NCBI GenBank assembly: GCA_963662965.1
Contig: OY759970.1
Location: 1,426,001-1,490,000 of the forward strand
DNA from: DTWD01 sp963662965
GTDB lineage: Bacteria; Acidobacteriota; Vicinamibacteria; Vicinamibacterales; UBA8438
Reading direction: 5' to 3'
Length of the DNA: 64,000 bases
Below are positions 1 through 12,258 of the stretch, in pieces. A model generated the notes under the pieces. It worked only from the letters and a program-made list of their open reading frames with translations, was not told the DNA's origin and searched no databases. The position numbers were made by a program, and so were the translations under genes. Numbering within the stretch: position 1 is the stretch's first letter; the number at the start of each line of letters is the position of its first letter.

Positions 1-373
1 GCAGCCACTGTCGGTGAGCGGCCAGCGTGGCATTCACCGAGGCCAGCGTCGCCCCGGCCTCGATGGTCGTGGTGAGGTCGCCGTGACGGTGCGCGACGAC
101 CACACTCAACCGCGCGGTCGACAGCAAGAGATCGATTGGGCCGCTCGGCGTACCCCACGCCAGCTTGGTGCGCCCCCCGACCACCATCACCTTCAGCTGC
201 TCGGACGACGCCCAGGCCAACGTCGCTGCGAAGGCGTCGCCGCTCGCCGGCTCGGCGACGAGACGCGGACGCACGCCGTCGACCGCGTCGTTGTCGGTCG
301 CGGCTCTCGCGGTGTCGTCACCCGACCGGGCCCGGACTTGTGCCACCAGCGCGTCGGTCGACACGACCGCCAT
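1..373 (-). CDS. glcE: Glycolate oxidase FAD-binding subunit GlcE (3' end off window)
   Basis: This is the N-terminal 124 residues of a second FAD-linked oxidase subunit; the rest lies beyond position 1. The start ATG (373-371) shares one base with the TGA of glcD, the translational coupling expected for glcDE. A glycine-rich FAD-pocket segment VVGGRTKLAWG is visible near residue 75, followed by ARLSVVVAHRHGDLTTTIEAGATL, the usual first half of the GlcE FAD_binding_4 domain. In the family GlcD, GlcE and the iron-sulfur subunit GlcF form a membrane-associated complex oxidising glycolate to glyoxylate. GlcF would be expected next, outside the window. The call rests on this motif and on the glcD neighbour. 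Confidence 0.8.
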   Translation of the reverse strand, partial: MAVVSTDALVAQVRARSGDDTARAATDNDAVDGVRPRLVAEPASGDAFAATLAWASSEQLKVMVVGGRTKLAWGTPSGPIDLLLSTARLSVVVAHRHGDLTTTIEAGATLASVNATLAAHRQWL

Positions 374-1821
374 CAGAGGCGCTCCGCGAGTCCCGCCGCC
401 TCCGCCGGATGCCGGCGATACGGACCGGGCACCTCGCCACAGAGACGCGGTGTGGGAAACACCTTGCCCGGATTGCAGAGGTAGTTCGGATCGAAGGCGC
501 AGCGAACGAGCTGCATCGTATCGAGATCACTCTCACTGAACATCTTCGGCATGTGCTCGGCCTTGTCGGCACCGACGCCATGCTCGCCCGTGATCGACCC
601 GCCGGCGTCGAGGCAGTAGGTCAAGATCTCCGATGCGACGTCCTGCGCCAGATCGGCCTGCCCGTCGACCCGATCGTCGTAGCAGACGAGCGGATGGAGG
701 TTGCCGTCGCCGGCGTGAAAGACATTTCCGATCTTGAGGCCCGACCGTTCGGAGAGCGCCTGGATCCGGCCGAGCACTTCGGGGAGCTTCGTCCGTGGAA
801 TGACGCCATCTTGCACGTAGTAATTCGGCGAGACTCGCCCCATCGCCGCGAAGGCCGCTTTCCGGCCCTGCCAGAACCGCGCCCGCTGCTCGTCCGTCTG
901 CGCGACCTGGATCTCCCGCGCCTCGGCCTCGGTACAGACCTGCTCGACGCGGGCAAAGAGCGCGGTCACATCCGCCTCGGCGCCATCGAGCTCCACGATG
1001 AGAATCGCGTCGGCCTTCGGAAAGTTCGGATGGACCGCCTCCTCCGCCGCCTCGACCGTCAGCCGGTCCATCATCTCGACCGCCGCCGGAATGATGCCGG
1101 CGCTGATGATGCCCGAGACGGCGTTGCCGGCCGCCTCGGTCGAATCGAACGCCGCCAGCAGTGTCTGCACCGCCGCCGGCTTGCGCAGCAAATTGAGCGT
1201 GATCTTGGTCACGACGGCGAGCGTCCCCTCGGAACCGACCAGGACGCCGAGCAGATCGAGACCGGGCGCATCGAGTGCCGCGCCGCCAAAGTGGACGAGC
1301 TCGCCGTCAGGCAGAATCGCTTCGGCCCCGAGCACGTGATGAACGGTGAACCCGTACTTCAGGCAGTGCGCGCCGCCGGAGTTCTCGGCGAGGTTGCCGC
1401 CAATGGAGCAGATGACCTGGCTCGACGGATCGGGCGCGTAGTAGTAACCGTCCTTGGCGACCGCCTTGCTGACATCGAGGTTCATGACGCCCGGCTCGAC
1501 GGTGATCCGCCGATTCGGCAGATCGATCTCCAGAATGCGGTTCATCCGCGTCATGACGATCAGAACACCGTCCGGATGCGGCATCGCCCCGCCGGAGAGA
1601 CCCGTCCCCTGGCCACGCGCCACGAACGGCACCCCCGACTCATGGCACAGCCGCACCACCCCTTGCACTTGCGCGGTCGATGTCGGAAGCACGGCGACCC
1701 CTGGCTTCGAACGGAGCTTCACGAGCCCATCGGTCTCGTAGGTCAACAGCTCGCCGTCGTCGCGGACGATGCCGTCCGCGCTGACGATGCGCTCGAGCGC
1801 GGTGAGGAAACTCGTATCCAT
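373..1821 (-). CDS. glcD: Glycolate oxidase FAD-linked subunit GlcD
   Basis: The 482-residue protein has the full vanillyl-alcohol-oxidase-type FAD fold. The FAD-binding half carries VARGQGTGLSGGA and ICSIGGNLAENSGGAHCLKYG. The C-terminal half ends with the substrate and FAD-closing motifs HAGDGNLHPLVCYDD and GGSITGEHGVGADK. Length matches GlcD (about 480-500). Glycolate is oxidised to glyoxylate with electrons passed on through GlcF; a D-lactate dehydrogenase of the same family is the main alternative, but the overlapping glcE argues for glycolate. The last 25 residues after CNPGKVFP are arginine- and proline-rich, as is common in this family. Confidence 0.9.
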   Translation of the reverse strand: MDTSFLTALERIVSADGIVRDDGELLTYETDGLVKLRSKPGVAVLPTSTAQVQGVVRLCHESGVPFVARGQGTGLSGGAMPHPDGVLIVMTRMNRILEIDLPNRRITVEPGVMNLDVSKAVAKDGYYYAPDPSSQVICSIGGNLAENSGGAHCLKYGFTVHHVLGAEAILPDGELVHFGGAALDAPGLDLLGVLVGSEGTLAVVTKITLNLLRKPAAVQTLLAAFDSTEAAGNAVSGIISAGIIPAAVEMMDRLTVEAAEEAVHPNFPKADAILIVELDGAEADVTALFARVEQVCTEAEAREIQVAQTDEQRARFWQGRKAAFAAMGRVSPNYYVQDGVIPRTKLPEVLGRIQALSERSGLKIGNVFHAGDGNLHPLVCYDDRVDGQADLAQDVASEILTYCLDAGGSITGEHGVGADKAEHMPKMFSESDLDTMQLVRCAFDPNYLCNPGKVFPTPRLCGEVPGPYRRHPAEAAGLAERL

Positions 1822-1836
1822 ACGAAGTCTCAGGTC

Positions 1837-3318
1837 TTAGGGGCGAGAATATTGATCAATGACCCGCGAGATCGCACGCTGACACACGCGACAGAATCCA
1901 ACCGGGTTCCGCGTGAACATGATGCAATCGATCTCAGGGCGGTAGAGTCCGGTCGGCTCGTACGACGCCCCTTCGAATGCCCCGACCTTACCGGCATGCG
2001 TCATGGTCTGAAGCGCGGCGGTCTCACGCTCCATCTGCGCGGTGAAGTGCGCATCCATCTCGATCTCGGGCGCCCCCTCGGCTCGCAGTTCGGCCCGCTG
2101 ACGCTGCGCAGCGGTGCTCTCCGCCTCGAACGCGTCTTTGTCCCACGGCGTCGGGAGCAGTGTGTCGGCCTCGACCAGATCCTGCCATTTCAGCCGCGCG
2201 GGATCGTGCAGCGCCGTGGCGTTCGGCTCCCACGGCTCTGGATGGTACGTGCCACCGGTCTCGTAGGCGACGTCCGAGGTGTAGTACTCGTCGGCGAGTC
2301 CGGCGAAGTGATGACCGAACTCGTGGATGAACACGTACTCGGCAAACCCGGTGTCGGCGGCCGCAGTTGCCTGGAAGTTGAAGATGCCGCCGCCACCGTA
2401 CTGCTCCTCGTTGACGAGGATCTCGATGAACTCGTACGGCGCGGCCGACGCCGCGTCACGCAGCGCACGGTTGTCGTAGGTGAGGATGTAGCGCTCCGAG
2501 TCGAAGATGTTGTACTCGGCCGACAGCGGCGTTCGACGAAACTGATCGGCGCGCGGCCGGCTGATGCCCGACTCCTCGGACGGGAGGTCGAGCCCCCACA
2601 CATTGAAGTCGTCGCGCCGGCTCTTGAACGGCTCCTCCTCGAGCAAGGCGTCGACCAGCCGCTTCGCATCGCCGTGGAACTTCTCCTGCTCGGCCGCGGT
2701 GTACCCCTCCCCGATGACCAGCAGGTCGACGTTGTCCGACGGCGGCCCGCTGGTGAACAGTGGCCACACCTCGCCCATCGGCGATCGGTCGGCCGGGTTG
2801 ACGAATCTGGAGTTCGGATCGATCACCGTCGACCACAGCTCGTGGAAGCTGTTCTCGGGGTCACGGACGTTGAGGACGACCTGGACCGGCTGCTTGGGCC
2901 ATGGGAAGCGGAGCGACTCATGGAACACACGGTAGACTTCGCGTGATTCGGGAACGGTCTCCCACTCTCCGTAGATCGACGCGAACCCGCGTGAGTAGAT
3001 CACGCGATTGGTGGCGCGATCGATCACCTCGAAGAGGTACTTCCCGAGATTGAGGTCGTCGACGAGTCGGGTGCGGCTTCCGGCCCACGCGCCGTCCGAG
3101 ACCACCTGGTCGAGACCAAGGATTTCCGTGCCGCGACCGCCCGCGTGGAAGTAGTCGACGCGCATCGTCTTATCTATGAAGTGCGCATCGAAGGGGCTTT
3201 CGCTCGCGGACTGCTCGTGAGCTTCGGCGACCCCAGGCCGCGAATCGACATCCAGCGCGACCGACGCCAGCACGAGCAGCGTGAGGGCCGAGCCAAGCTG
3301 CCAGGAACGGGCAGGCAT
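1837..3318 (-). CDS. Secreted M64 family metallopeptidase
   Basis: The product is 493 residues from the start chosen at 3318, which gives MPARSW followed by a hydrophobic signal segment (ALTLLVLASVAL). An ATG 9 bases upstream (3327) is also possible. The catalytic site is HEFGHHFAGLADEYY, beginning near residue 332; it matches the HExxH-x6-D zinc signature of the M64 (IgA peptidase) family. An N-terminal M64-like beta domain (FHAGGRGTEILGLDQ, near residue 40) precedes it. The C-terminus has the family's conserved cysteine block DCIMF...GFCRVCQRA. Function is presumed extracytoplasmic protein degradation; the substrate cannot be told. It sits 15 bases upstream of glcD on the same strand. Confidence 0.85.
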   Translation of the reverse strand: MPARSWQLGSALTLLVLASVALDVDSRPGVAEAHEQSASESPFDAHFIDKTMRVDYFHAGGRGTEILGLDQVVSDGAWAGSRTRLVDDLNLGKYLFEVIDRATNRVIYSRGFASIYGEWETVPESREVYRVFHESLRFPWPKQPVQVVLNVRDPENSFHELWSTVIDPNSRFVNPADRSPMGEVWPLFTSGPPSDNVDLLVIGEGYTAAEQEKFHGDAKRLVDALLEEEPFKSRRDDFNVWGLDLPSEESGISRPRADQFRRTPLSAEYNIFDSERYILTYDNRALRDAASAAPYEFIEILVNEEQYGGGGIFNFQATAAADTGFAEYVFIHEFGHHFAGLADEYYTSDVAYETGGTYHPEPWEPNATALHDPARLKWQDLVEADTLLPTPWDKDAFEAESTAAQRQRAELRAEGAPEIEMDAHFTAQMERETAALQTMTHAGKVGAFEGASYEPTGLYRPEIDCIMFTRNPVGFCRVCQRAISRVIDQYSRP

Positions 3319-3381
3319 GTCGTACATTCTACCGCCGAAGGCGCCGTTAGCCGCGTCATGCCCGGTGTAAGCTGGCAACGT

Positions 3382-3762
3382 ATGCGGGAAATGGTACGGC
3401 GCGTCGTTGGCCGAATACGCTCCGCGAGGCTACCGGCCCGACGCCTCTCTACGAGCCTCTCCGACAACGGGGTCTATCCACACGTCTGCCACCGTGCGGC
3501 AACTGACTATCGCTTCTTTAATCGTTTTCACCAGGACCCCAGCTACCGGGAGGTCCTCTAGCACGTTACTGAAGACATGGGCCAGCAGTACTTGGACATC
3601 ATCACGCGAGATCCCGACGTCTTCGGGCGCATGGATCTGTTCAGGGAGAACGACGAGTACGGGGGTCCACTGCAATTCGATTATCCATCCGTCTGGCGCA
3701 TCTCTCCGTCGACCCTTCGCTACGTCAAGGTCTTGGCAGACCTGAAGGAGCGGTGCTCGTGA
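3382..3762 (+). pseudogene. Remnant of putative sugar O-methyltransferase (N-terminal part, amber stop)
   Basis: Reading in one frame from ATG 3382 gives MREMVRRVVGRI...YPHVCHRAATDYRFFNRFHQDPSYREVL, then an in-frame TAG at 3559-3561. The frame continues with HVTEDMGQQYLDIITRDP and FRENDEYGGPLQFDYPSVWRISPSTLRYVKVLADL. This resembles the N-terminal region of the putative sugar O-methyltransferase family, where a glutamate would be expected at the stop (GAG to TAG). The frame ends at 3762, about one third of the family length, with no methyltransferase domain following. So it is both interrupted and truncated. The neighbouring ABC-2 permease fragment suggests a lost surface-polysaccharide locus. 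Family identity is from memory of the pattern and should be checked. Confidence 0.6.
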
Positions 3763-3797
3763 ACGGCGGGGCGGTACGCCCCAGCTGAGAGAGGACA

Positions 3798-4535
3798 CTA
3801 ATCGCTGACGGCCAGCGCGCCGGGGACGATCGGGCGGGTGCGAGGCAGCACACCGCGGTACGACAGCCACGCCACGAATGCGAGCATGCCGACGAACACG
3901 ATGAGTTTCAGGATGTCGCCCGGCCCGCCGGCGGGAACCACCGCCCACAAGAACCAGAGCATCGACTGCGCCAAGCAAATGGCCCAGACGGAGCCATAAA
4001 AGAAGCGGCGCTCATGGCCCTCGTTCTTGGTCGACGCCTTCACCCGCGGCAGTTGGCCGAGGGCGCCGAGGATCCAGATCGCGATCGCCATTGGAAAGTA
4101 CGCCGCGTCGTAGAGCTGGCGGAGCATCCATTCGCCGGCGATGATCGCCACCCCGAGACCGGCGAGGTTGAGCAGGCCAAAGGTGAGGACGGCGCTCCAG
4201 GCGAACGTGTAGCAGACACGCCGATACAAGGGGTTGGGGCGGTCTTCGGTGAAGCGAATGATGTACGGACGAGGCTCGCAGCCAGGCAGCTTGCCTCGGA
4301 GTCCGGCGACGGCCGTCCCCATCACCACGAGACCTAGCCACCCGGTCATACGCATATCGAATCCGCTCTCGAACAGATCAGCCGTCAGCGGTCCGGGGGT
4401 GATGAAAAACACCCAGATCCAGATCGGCCAATGGTTCAACCGGTAGTACAGTTTGTTGCGATAGCGGATCTGGCGCTCACTCGCGAACTCGAGCGGGATG
4501 CCCCGCTCGTCGGTGCGTGGCACGTCAACCGTCAT
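3798..4535 (-). CDS. Conserved membrane protein of unknown function
   Basis: The 245-residue protein starts at an ATG overlapping the TAA of the upstream permease fragment (TAATG). It has a soluble N-terminal 30 residues, then about five or six hydrophobic segments: WPIWIWVFFITPG, MTGWLGLVVMGTAVAGL, VLTFGLLNLAGLGVAIIAGEW, AAYFPMAIAIWILGAL, WAICLAQSMLWFLWAVV and LKLIVFVGMLAFVAWLSY. A conserved-looking block GCEPRPYIIRFTEDRPNPLYRRVCYT lies between helices 2 and 3. I do not recognise a named family. Its position directly behind an ABC-2 permease remnant suggests it was once part of an export locus, but no function can be assigned. Confidence 0.7.
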   Translation of the reverse strand: MTVDVPRTDERGIPLEFASERQIRYRNKLYYRLNHWPIWIWVFFITPGPLTADLFESGFDMRMTGWLGLVVMGTAVAGLRGKLPGCEPRPYIIRFTEDRPNPLYRRVCYTFAWSAVLTFGLLNLAGLGVAIIAGEWMLRQLYDAAYFPMAIAIWILGALGQLPRVKASTKNEGHERRFFYGSVWAICLAQSMLWFLWAVVPAGGPGDILKLIVFVGMLAFVAWLSYRGVLPRTRPIVPGALAVSD

Positions 4536-4882
4536 TAGTAGTGGTCCAGCGTACCCGTTTGCTTGACTCGTCCGACCGCCGCGCCGAAAACCGCGATCGC
4601 CAGCGGGAACCCGAGGCTCGCGAACCCGGCGAGCACGGCCACCGACGAAGCGACGTCCGAGAGCCCAGCCCCCTGGAGCAAGGTCGCCCGCAGCGCATCG
4701 AGCACGTGCGTGATCGGCAAGAGCGCGGACAGACGCTGCAGCGTCGTCGGCAGCATGTCAACCGGAAAGAATACACCGCCGAGGACCCACGAGAGCGCGC
4801 CGAACGCCCAGACCAGAGGGTCACCGTGCTTGAGCACCAGGGTAAATGCAGCCGACAGCACGCCGACGCTGGTCCAGCGTTT
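4535..4882 (-). pseudogene. C-terminal fragment of ABC-2 type transporter permease
   Basis: The readable frame runs from an upstream stop at 4885-4883. It gives VGVLSAAFTLVLKHGDPLVWAFGALSWVLGGVFFPVDMLPTTLQRLSALLPITHVLDALR, the typical last third of an ABC-2 permease of the polysaccharide or drug export type. The N-terminal four or so helices are missing. The homology begins about 30 bases from the rRNA terminator, so the gene was cut at or near that boundary. A GTG at 4861 could in principle start a 108-residue peptide, but a functional permease is not expected. No ATP-binding partner is nearby. Confidence 0.7.
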
Positions 4883-4911
4883 CTATTCTATGGGCGTGGT
4901 GGCACACAGTA

Positions 4912-4951
4912 CAAGAAAACGCCCGACCTCGATTCTCGAGATCGGGCGTCA
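4912..4951 (-). terminator. Intrinsic terminator of the rRNA operon
   Basis: Just after 5S on the minus strand there is a long near-perfect hairpin, arms ACGCCCGATCTCGA and TCGAGGTCGGGCGT with a three-base loop. It is followed by TTTTC. This is the expected end of the 16S-23S-5S transcript. Confidence 0.85.
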
Positions 4952-4959
4952 AGATACTC

Positions 4960-5073
4960 CCGGCAGTGACCTACTCTCCCACGAAGCTACCCTCGCAGTA
5001 CCATCGGCGGTAGAGGGCTTAACTGCCGTGTTCGGCATGGGAACGGGTGTTTCCCCTCTCCTATGACCACCGG
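4960..5073 (-). rRNA. rrf: 5S ribosomal RNA
   Basis: The minus strand shows the conserved 5S core GTTCCCATGCCGAACACGGC and AAGCCCTCTACCGCC. The 3' strand GGGAGAGTAGGTCACTGCCGG pairs with the 5' CCGGTGGTCATAGGAGAGG. Length about 114 nt; ends estimated from pairing. It is the last gene of the rRNA operon, about 280 bases after 23S. Confidence 0.9.
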
Positions 5074-5093
5074 GAAACGTCACACCATCGTGT

Positions 5094-5131
5094 CTGGTTC
5101 CAGGTTCAGGGTTCCCGGTTCGCAGGTTCGT
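5094..5131. repeat. GGTTC-type short repeat array in the 23S-5S spacer
   Basis: Five tandem, imperfect heptamer-like units (GGTTCCA, GGTTCAG, GGTTCCC, GGTTCGCA, GGTTCGT) lie 20 bases from the 5S 5' end. The same family recurs near start codons at 16765, 21397, 35538, 42718 and 61796. Confidence 0.75.
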
Positions 5132-5251
5132 GGTCGTCGCCTGTCGGCGACATATCTGTCAAAGAACAACCACCGAGCCCCGAACATCCGTCGGGCACCC
5201 GGCGCCCCGCGGGTTGCGTCTTCGCGCGTCCCTACGAGGAAAAATCGACAA

Positions 5252-5277
5252 TCCGCCTACGCTAAGGCTTCGGCGGA
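5252..5277. repeat. Small hairpin TCCGCC...GGCGGA in the 23S-5S spacer
   Basis: TCCGCC and GGCGGA pair around a loop containing CTAAGGCTT. It is a short GC-rich inverted repeat in otherwise non-coding spacer; possibly another dispersed element, but it occurs only once in full here. Confidence 0.45.
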
Positions 5278-5305
5278 CCCGCCATAACCGTCAGACGACG
5301 GCGGT

Positions 5306-5343
5306 CTGAATACCCAACAAACGGCAGTTTCCCAAAAACGCAG
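5306..5343 (-). other. 3' arm of the 23S rRNA processing stem
   Basis: In the RNA sense this arm contains CTGCGTTTTT, GGGAAACT, CCGTTTG and GGGTATTCAG. Each segment is complementary to the arm at 8417-8457 on the other side of 23S. This is the expected RNase III-type processing stem of pre-23S rRNA. Confidence 0.75.
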
Positions 5344-5353
5344 AAAAGAGAAT

Positions 5354-8340
<2,987 letters not shown>

Positions 8341-8416
8341 ATATTCAGAAACTGACAATATTCAGAGCTCAGCGGCCGAAGCCTCCGATCTCTGAAGACA
8401 TCAGTGCCTAATTGCA

Positions 8417-8457
8417 CTGCGTTTTATACGGAAAACTACCGTTTGTAAGGTATTCAG
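8417..8457 (-). other. 5' arm of the 23S rRNA processing stem
   Basis: The RNA-sense sequence has CTGAATACC, CAAACGG, AGTTTTCC and AACGCAG in order. All are complementary to the arm at 5306-5343, so the two bracket 23S in a long imperfect helix. Confidence 0.75.
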
Positions 8458-8472
8458 TTGTCAAAGATCAGA

Positions 8473-8530
8473 CCGGGGGAACATCGTCCCGCGGTCGAAC
8501 TCTCGTGATCCGCGGGACGCTTCCCCCCGG
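8473..8530. repeat. Long GC-rich hairpin in the tRNA-Ala to 23S spacer
   Basis: CCGGGGG...GTCCCGCGG on one side pairs with CCGCGGGAC...CCCCCCGG on the other, with a loop of about 15 bases. No gene lies in this 210-base spacer. A stretch after the hairpin (8535-8585) resembles parts of the GC-rich dispersed repeat found elsewhere in the window. Confidence 0.55.
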
Positions 8531-8671
8531 ACCCCATCGCTCGGTCGCTAGCGGGGGCCCCTCAGCCCAGCGCCGCTCCCTCGCGTAAATCCGATGCTAC
8601 CAGCTAGCCAGCTAACAACTGGCCTGCCTAGCCGAAGCTCGCTTCAGTAAGCTCCAGCGAGCGAACGCTTG

Positions 8672-8744
8672 TGGAGAATACCGGGCTCGAACCGGTGACC
8701 TCCTGGTTGCAAACCAGGCGCTCTCCCAGCTGAGCTAATTCCCC
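8672..8744 (-). tRNA. tRNA-Ala (TGC anticodon)
   Basis: A full cloverleaf folds on the minus strand. The acceptor GGGGAAT pairs with ATTCTCC plus discriminator A. The anticodon loop TTTGCAA gives TGC, and the T arm is ACCGG-TTCGAGC-CCGGT. CCA is not encoded (CAA follows). It lies in the 16S-23S spacer after tRNA-Ile, as in many bacteria. Confidence 0.95.
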
Positions 8745-8937
8745 CAGAATTTGTGGTGTGATGAATACCGAACTACGCCCATTCGGAAATGCTTCGGTGA
8801 GGGTCGTGAAGGAAGGAAACGCGCCGCCGTCCATCAGTCTCGATCACCGAATGTCACTCATCACTCGTCAAAAGCACGCTCCTTCTATGGTCCGCCTTCG
8901 CACGGCTTGCCAGCCGAAGCTCCCTCGGAGCGAAGGC

Positions 8938-9014
<77 letters not shown>

Positions 9015-9043
9015 ACATTTACTCTGCGGCCCCAAACTCCGCG

Positions 9044-9074
9044 GTTCTCTCAAAACTAGATAGGACACACGACG
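9044..9074 (-). other. 3' arm of the 16S rRNA processing stem
   Basis: The RNA-sense sequence CGTCGTGTGTCCTATCTAG, continuing TTTTGAGAGAACC, is complementary to the 16S leader segment at 10829-10858 (GGTTC...AAAACTAGATAGGAC...ACGACG). The pair would close the precursor helix around 16S. Confidence 0.8.
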
Positions 9075-9153
9075 AAACAAACACGCATCACGCGGCCCGA
9101 CGCCCGCGTGATGAAACCGAGTACCAGATCGATCTCGAGTTAACCAACAACTC

Positions 9154-10713
<1,560 letters not shown>

Positions 10714-10828
10714 TACGTTAGCCTCGGGCCCTTGGGCCGTCGGACAACTTACGTCAACACGAGAGCCATTTCGACTCTTGCGTTGTGCTCCGAATTTAGT
10801 GTCAGGCTGATACTCGACGTGTTTCCAC

Positions 10829-10858
10829 GTCGTTGTCCTATCTAGTTTTCAAAGAACC
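10829..10858 (-). other. 16S leader: 5' arm of the processing stem with boxA-like sequence
   Basis: The leader reads GGTTCTTTGAAAACTAGATA followed by GGACAACGACG. The TTCTTTGAAAACT part looks like the boxA-proximal leader of other bacterial rRNA operons. The whole pairs with 9044-9074 downstream of 16S. Confidence 0.7.
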
Positions 10859-10951
10859 CGGACACGAGCGGGGTCTTCCTGCCCGCGGCCCCCCTCTGGC
10901 CCAGCTGCCCAGCACGGCCAGCTGTAACCGTCCTCAGGGGAACCTTGTAAG

Positions 10952-10978
10952 ACTATAGATATCGTGCCGTCATGTCAA
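10952..10978 (-). promoter_or_regulatory. Sigma70-type promoter of the rRNA operon, overlapping the tyrS stop
   Basis: On the minus strand a perfect -35 TTGACA (10978-10973) is followed 15 bases later by TATAGT (10957-10952). TAGTCT at 17-base spacing is an alternative -10. The TGA stop of tyrS (10977-10975) lies inside the -35 hexamer. The predicted start would be about 230 bases before mature 16S. The short spacer is somewhat unusual. Confidence 0.65.
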
Positions 10979-12222
10979 TCACGACCGCCAAAACTGGTGG
11001 GGGTACCTCCCGGTCGGAGGCGAATACGAAGCGCGCGCTTACCAACCTGGAGCACGAATGGCGGCTGAGACGGCGACATCGTGTGAAACCGGTCCTCGAT
11101 GCGAGTGCCGTCAACTTTGACGCCCCCCTGGGCGATCACCCGGGTGGCGGCACCTCCGGACTTGGCCATCCCGGCGGCCACCATGACGGCCGTCAACCGC
11201 TGTCCTTCGGCCGGCACCGGACCGGACCATTCCTCGACGTCGTCCGGCACTTCCCTCCGCGTAAACTGTCGCTCGAACCGGTCCGCGGCCGCACGAGCCT
11301 CGTCGGCGGAATGGAAATCGGTCACGATGCGGAGCGCCAGGTCGACCTTGGCCTGCTTCGGATGGAGATCGCCGGATGCCGACCTCGCTTGCATCGCATC
11401 GATCTCGGCGATCGGCAGGTCGGTCAGCAACTTGTAGTAGTCCCACATGAGCGCGTCGGAAATCGACATCAGCTTGCCGAACATCTCGCCGGGAGGCTCG
11501 GTGATTCCGACGTAGTTGTCGGCGGTCTTCGACATCTTTTCCGTCCCGTCGAGCCCGACCAAAAGCGGCGTCGTCATGACGATCTGCGGTGCCACGTCGC
11601 ACGACGGCATGATGTCCCGCCCGACGTTCAGATTGAACAGTTGATCGGTGCCGCCAAGCTCGACATCGGCTTGAAGGTAGACGGAGTCGTAGGCTTGCAC
11701 CAGCGAATACAGGAATTCGTGGATGGCGATCGGCTGCCCCTTCTCGTAGCGTTGCCGGAATTCGCGCCGTTCGAGCATCTGCGCAACGCTGTACCGCGCC
11801 GCGAGACGAATCAGCCCTTCGCTCCCGAGACCACCGAGCCACCTGCTATTGAAATCGACGACGGTCTTCTCCGGGTCGAGCAACTTGAAGATCTGGTCCT
11901 TGTACGTCTCGGCGTTTTCGTCGATCTCCGTCCGGCTGAGCGCCGGCCGCATCTTGGACCGGCCGGTCGGGTCGCCGATCATCCCGGTGAAATCGCCGAT
12001 TACAAAGATGACGTGGTGGCCAAGGTCCTGAAAATGCTTCATCTTTCGAATCAGCACTGTATGGCCCAGATGCAAGTCTGGCGCGGTCGGGTCGAACCCG
12101 ACTTTGACGGTCAACGGCTCGCCCGACTCGGCCGCCTTCTCGAGACGCGTGCGGAGATCGGAGTCGCGGACCACATCCACGCACCCCTTGGTGAGGTAGG
12201 CGACTTGTTCGTCGAGCGTCAT
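10975..12222 (-). CDS. tyrS: Tyrosyl-tRNA synthetase
   Basis: The product attaches tyrosine to tRNA-Tyr in the cytoplasm. From the ATG at 12222 it has 415 residues. Class I signatures are HLGH at residues 51-54 (HIGH motif) and KMSKT at about 229-233. The tyrosine pocket includes the block LYSLVQAYDSVYLQADVELG and GGTDQLFNLNVGRD. An S4-like RNA-binding tail follows (SGGAATRVIAQGGVKVDGTR). It belongs to the KMSKT (TyrZ-like) clade. A TTG three codons upstream is a less likely start. It is the last gene of the purine cluster, 36 bases after purN, and its stop overlaps the rRNA promoter. Confidence 0.96.
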   Translation of the reverse strand: MTLDEQVAYLTKGCVDVVRDSDLRTRLEKAAESGEPLTVKVGFDPTAPDLHLGHTVLIRKMKHFQDLGHHVIFVIGDFTGMIGDPTGRSKMRPALSRTEIDENAETYKDQIFKLLDPEKTVVDFNSRWLGGLGSEGLIRLAARYSVAQMLERREFRQRYEKGQPIAIHEFLYSLVQAYDSVYLQADVELGGTDQLFNLNVGRDIMPSCDVAPQIVMTTPLLVGLDGTEKMSKTADNYVGITEPPGEMFGKLMSISDALMWDYYKLLTDLPIAEIDAMQARSASGDLHPKQAKVDLALRIVTDFHSADEARAAADRFERQFTRREVPDDVEEWSGPVPAEGQRLTAVMVAAGMAKSGGAATRVIAQGGVKVDGTRIEDRFHTMSPSQPPFVLQVGKRALRIRLRPGGTPTSFGGRD

Positions 12223-12258
12223 CGCCGGCAATTGTACAGGGTGGTCGTGCCGGCGCGG

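Noticed and set aside
136..2946. Very long open frame on the plus strand opposite glcD and the M64 peptidase gene
   Set aside because: It is the arginine-rich antisense shadow of two well-supported genes. Other long antisense frames (around 10972-13182, 14908-16833, 17877-19061, 22547-23746, 60260-61801) fail for the same reason.
3559..3561. Amber codon in the methyltransferase remnant as pyrrolysine or recoding
   Set aside because: The gene is also truncated at 3762 and the family expects glutamate there; simple decay explains it.
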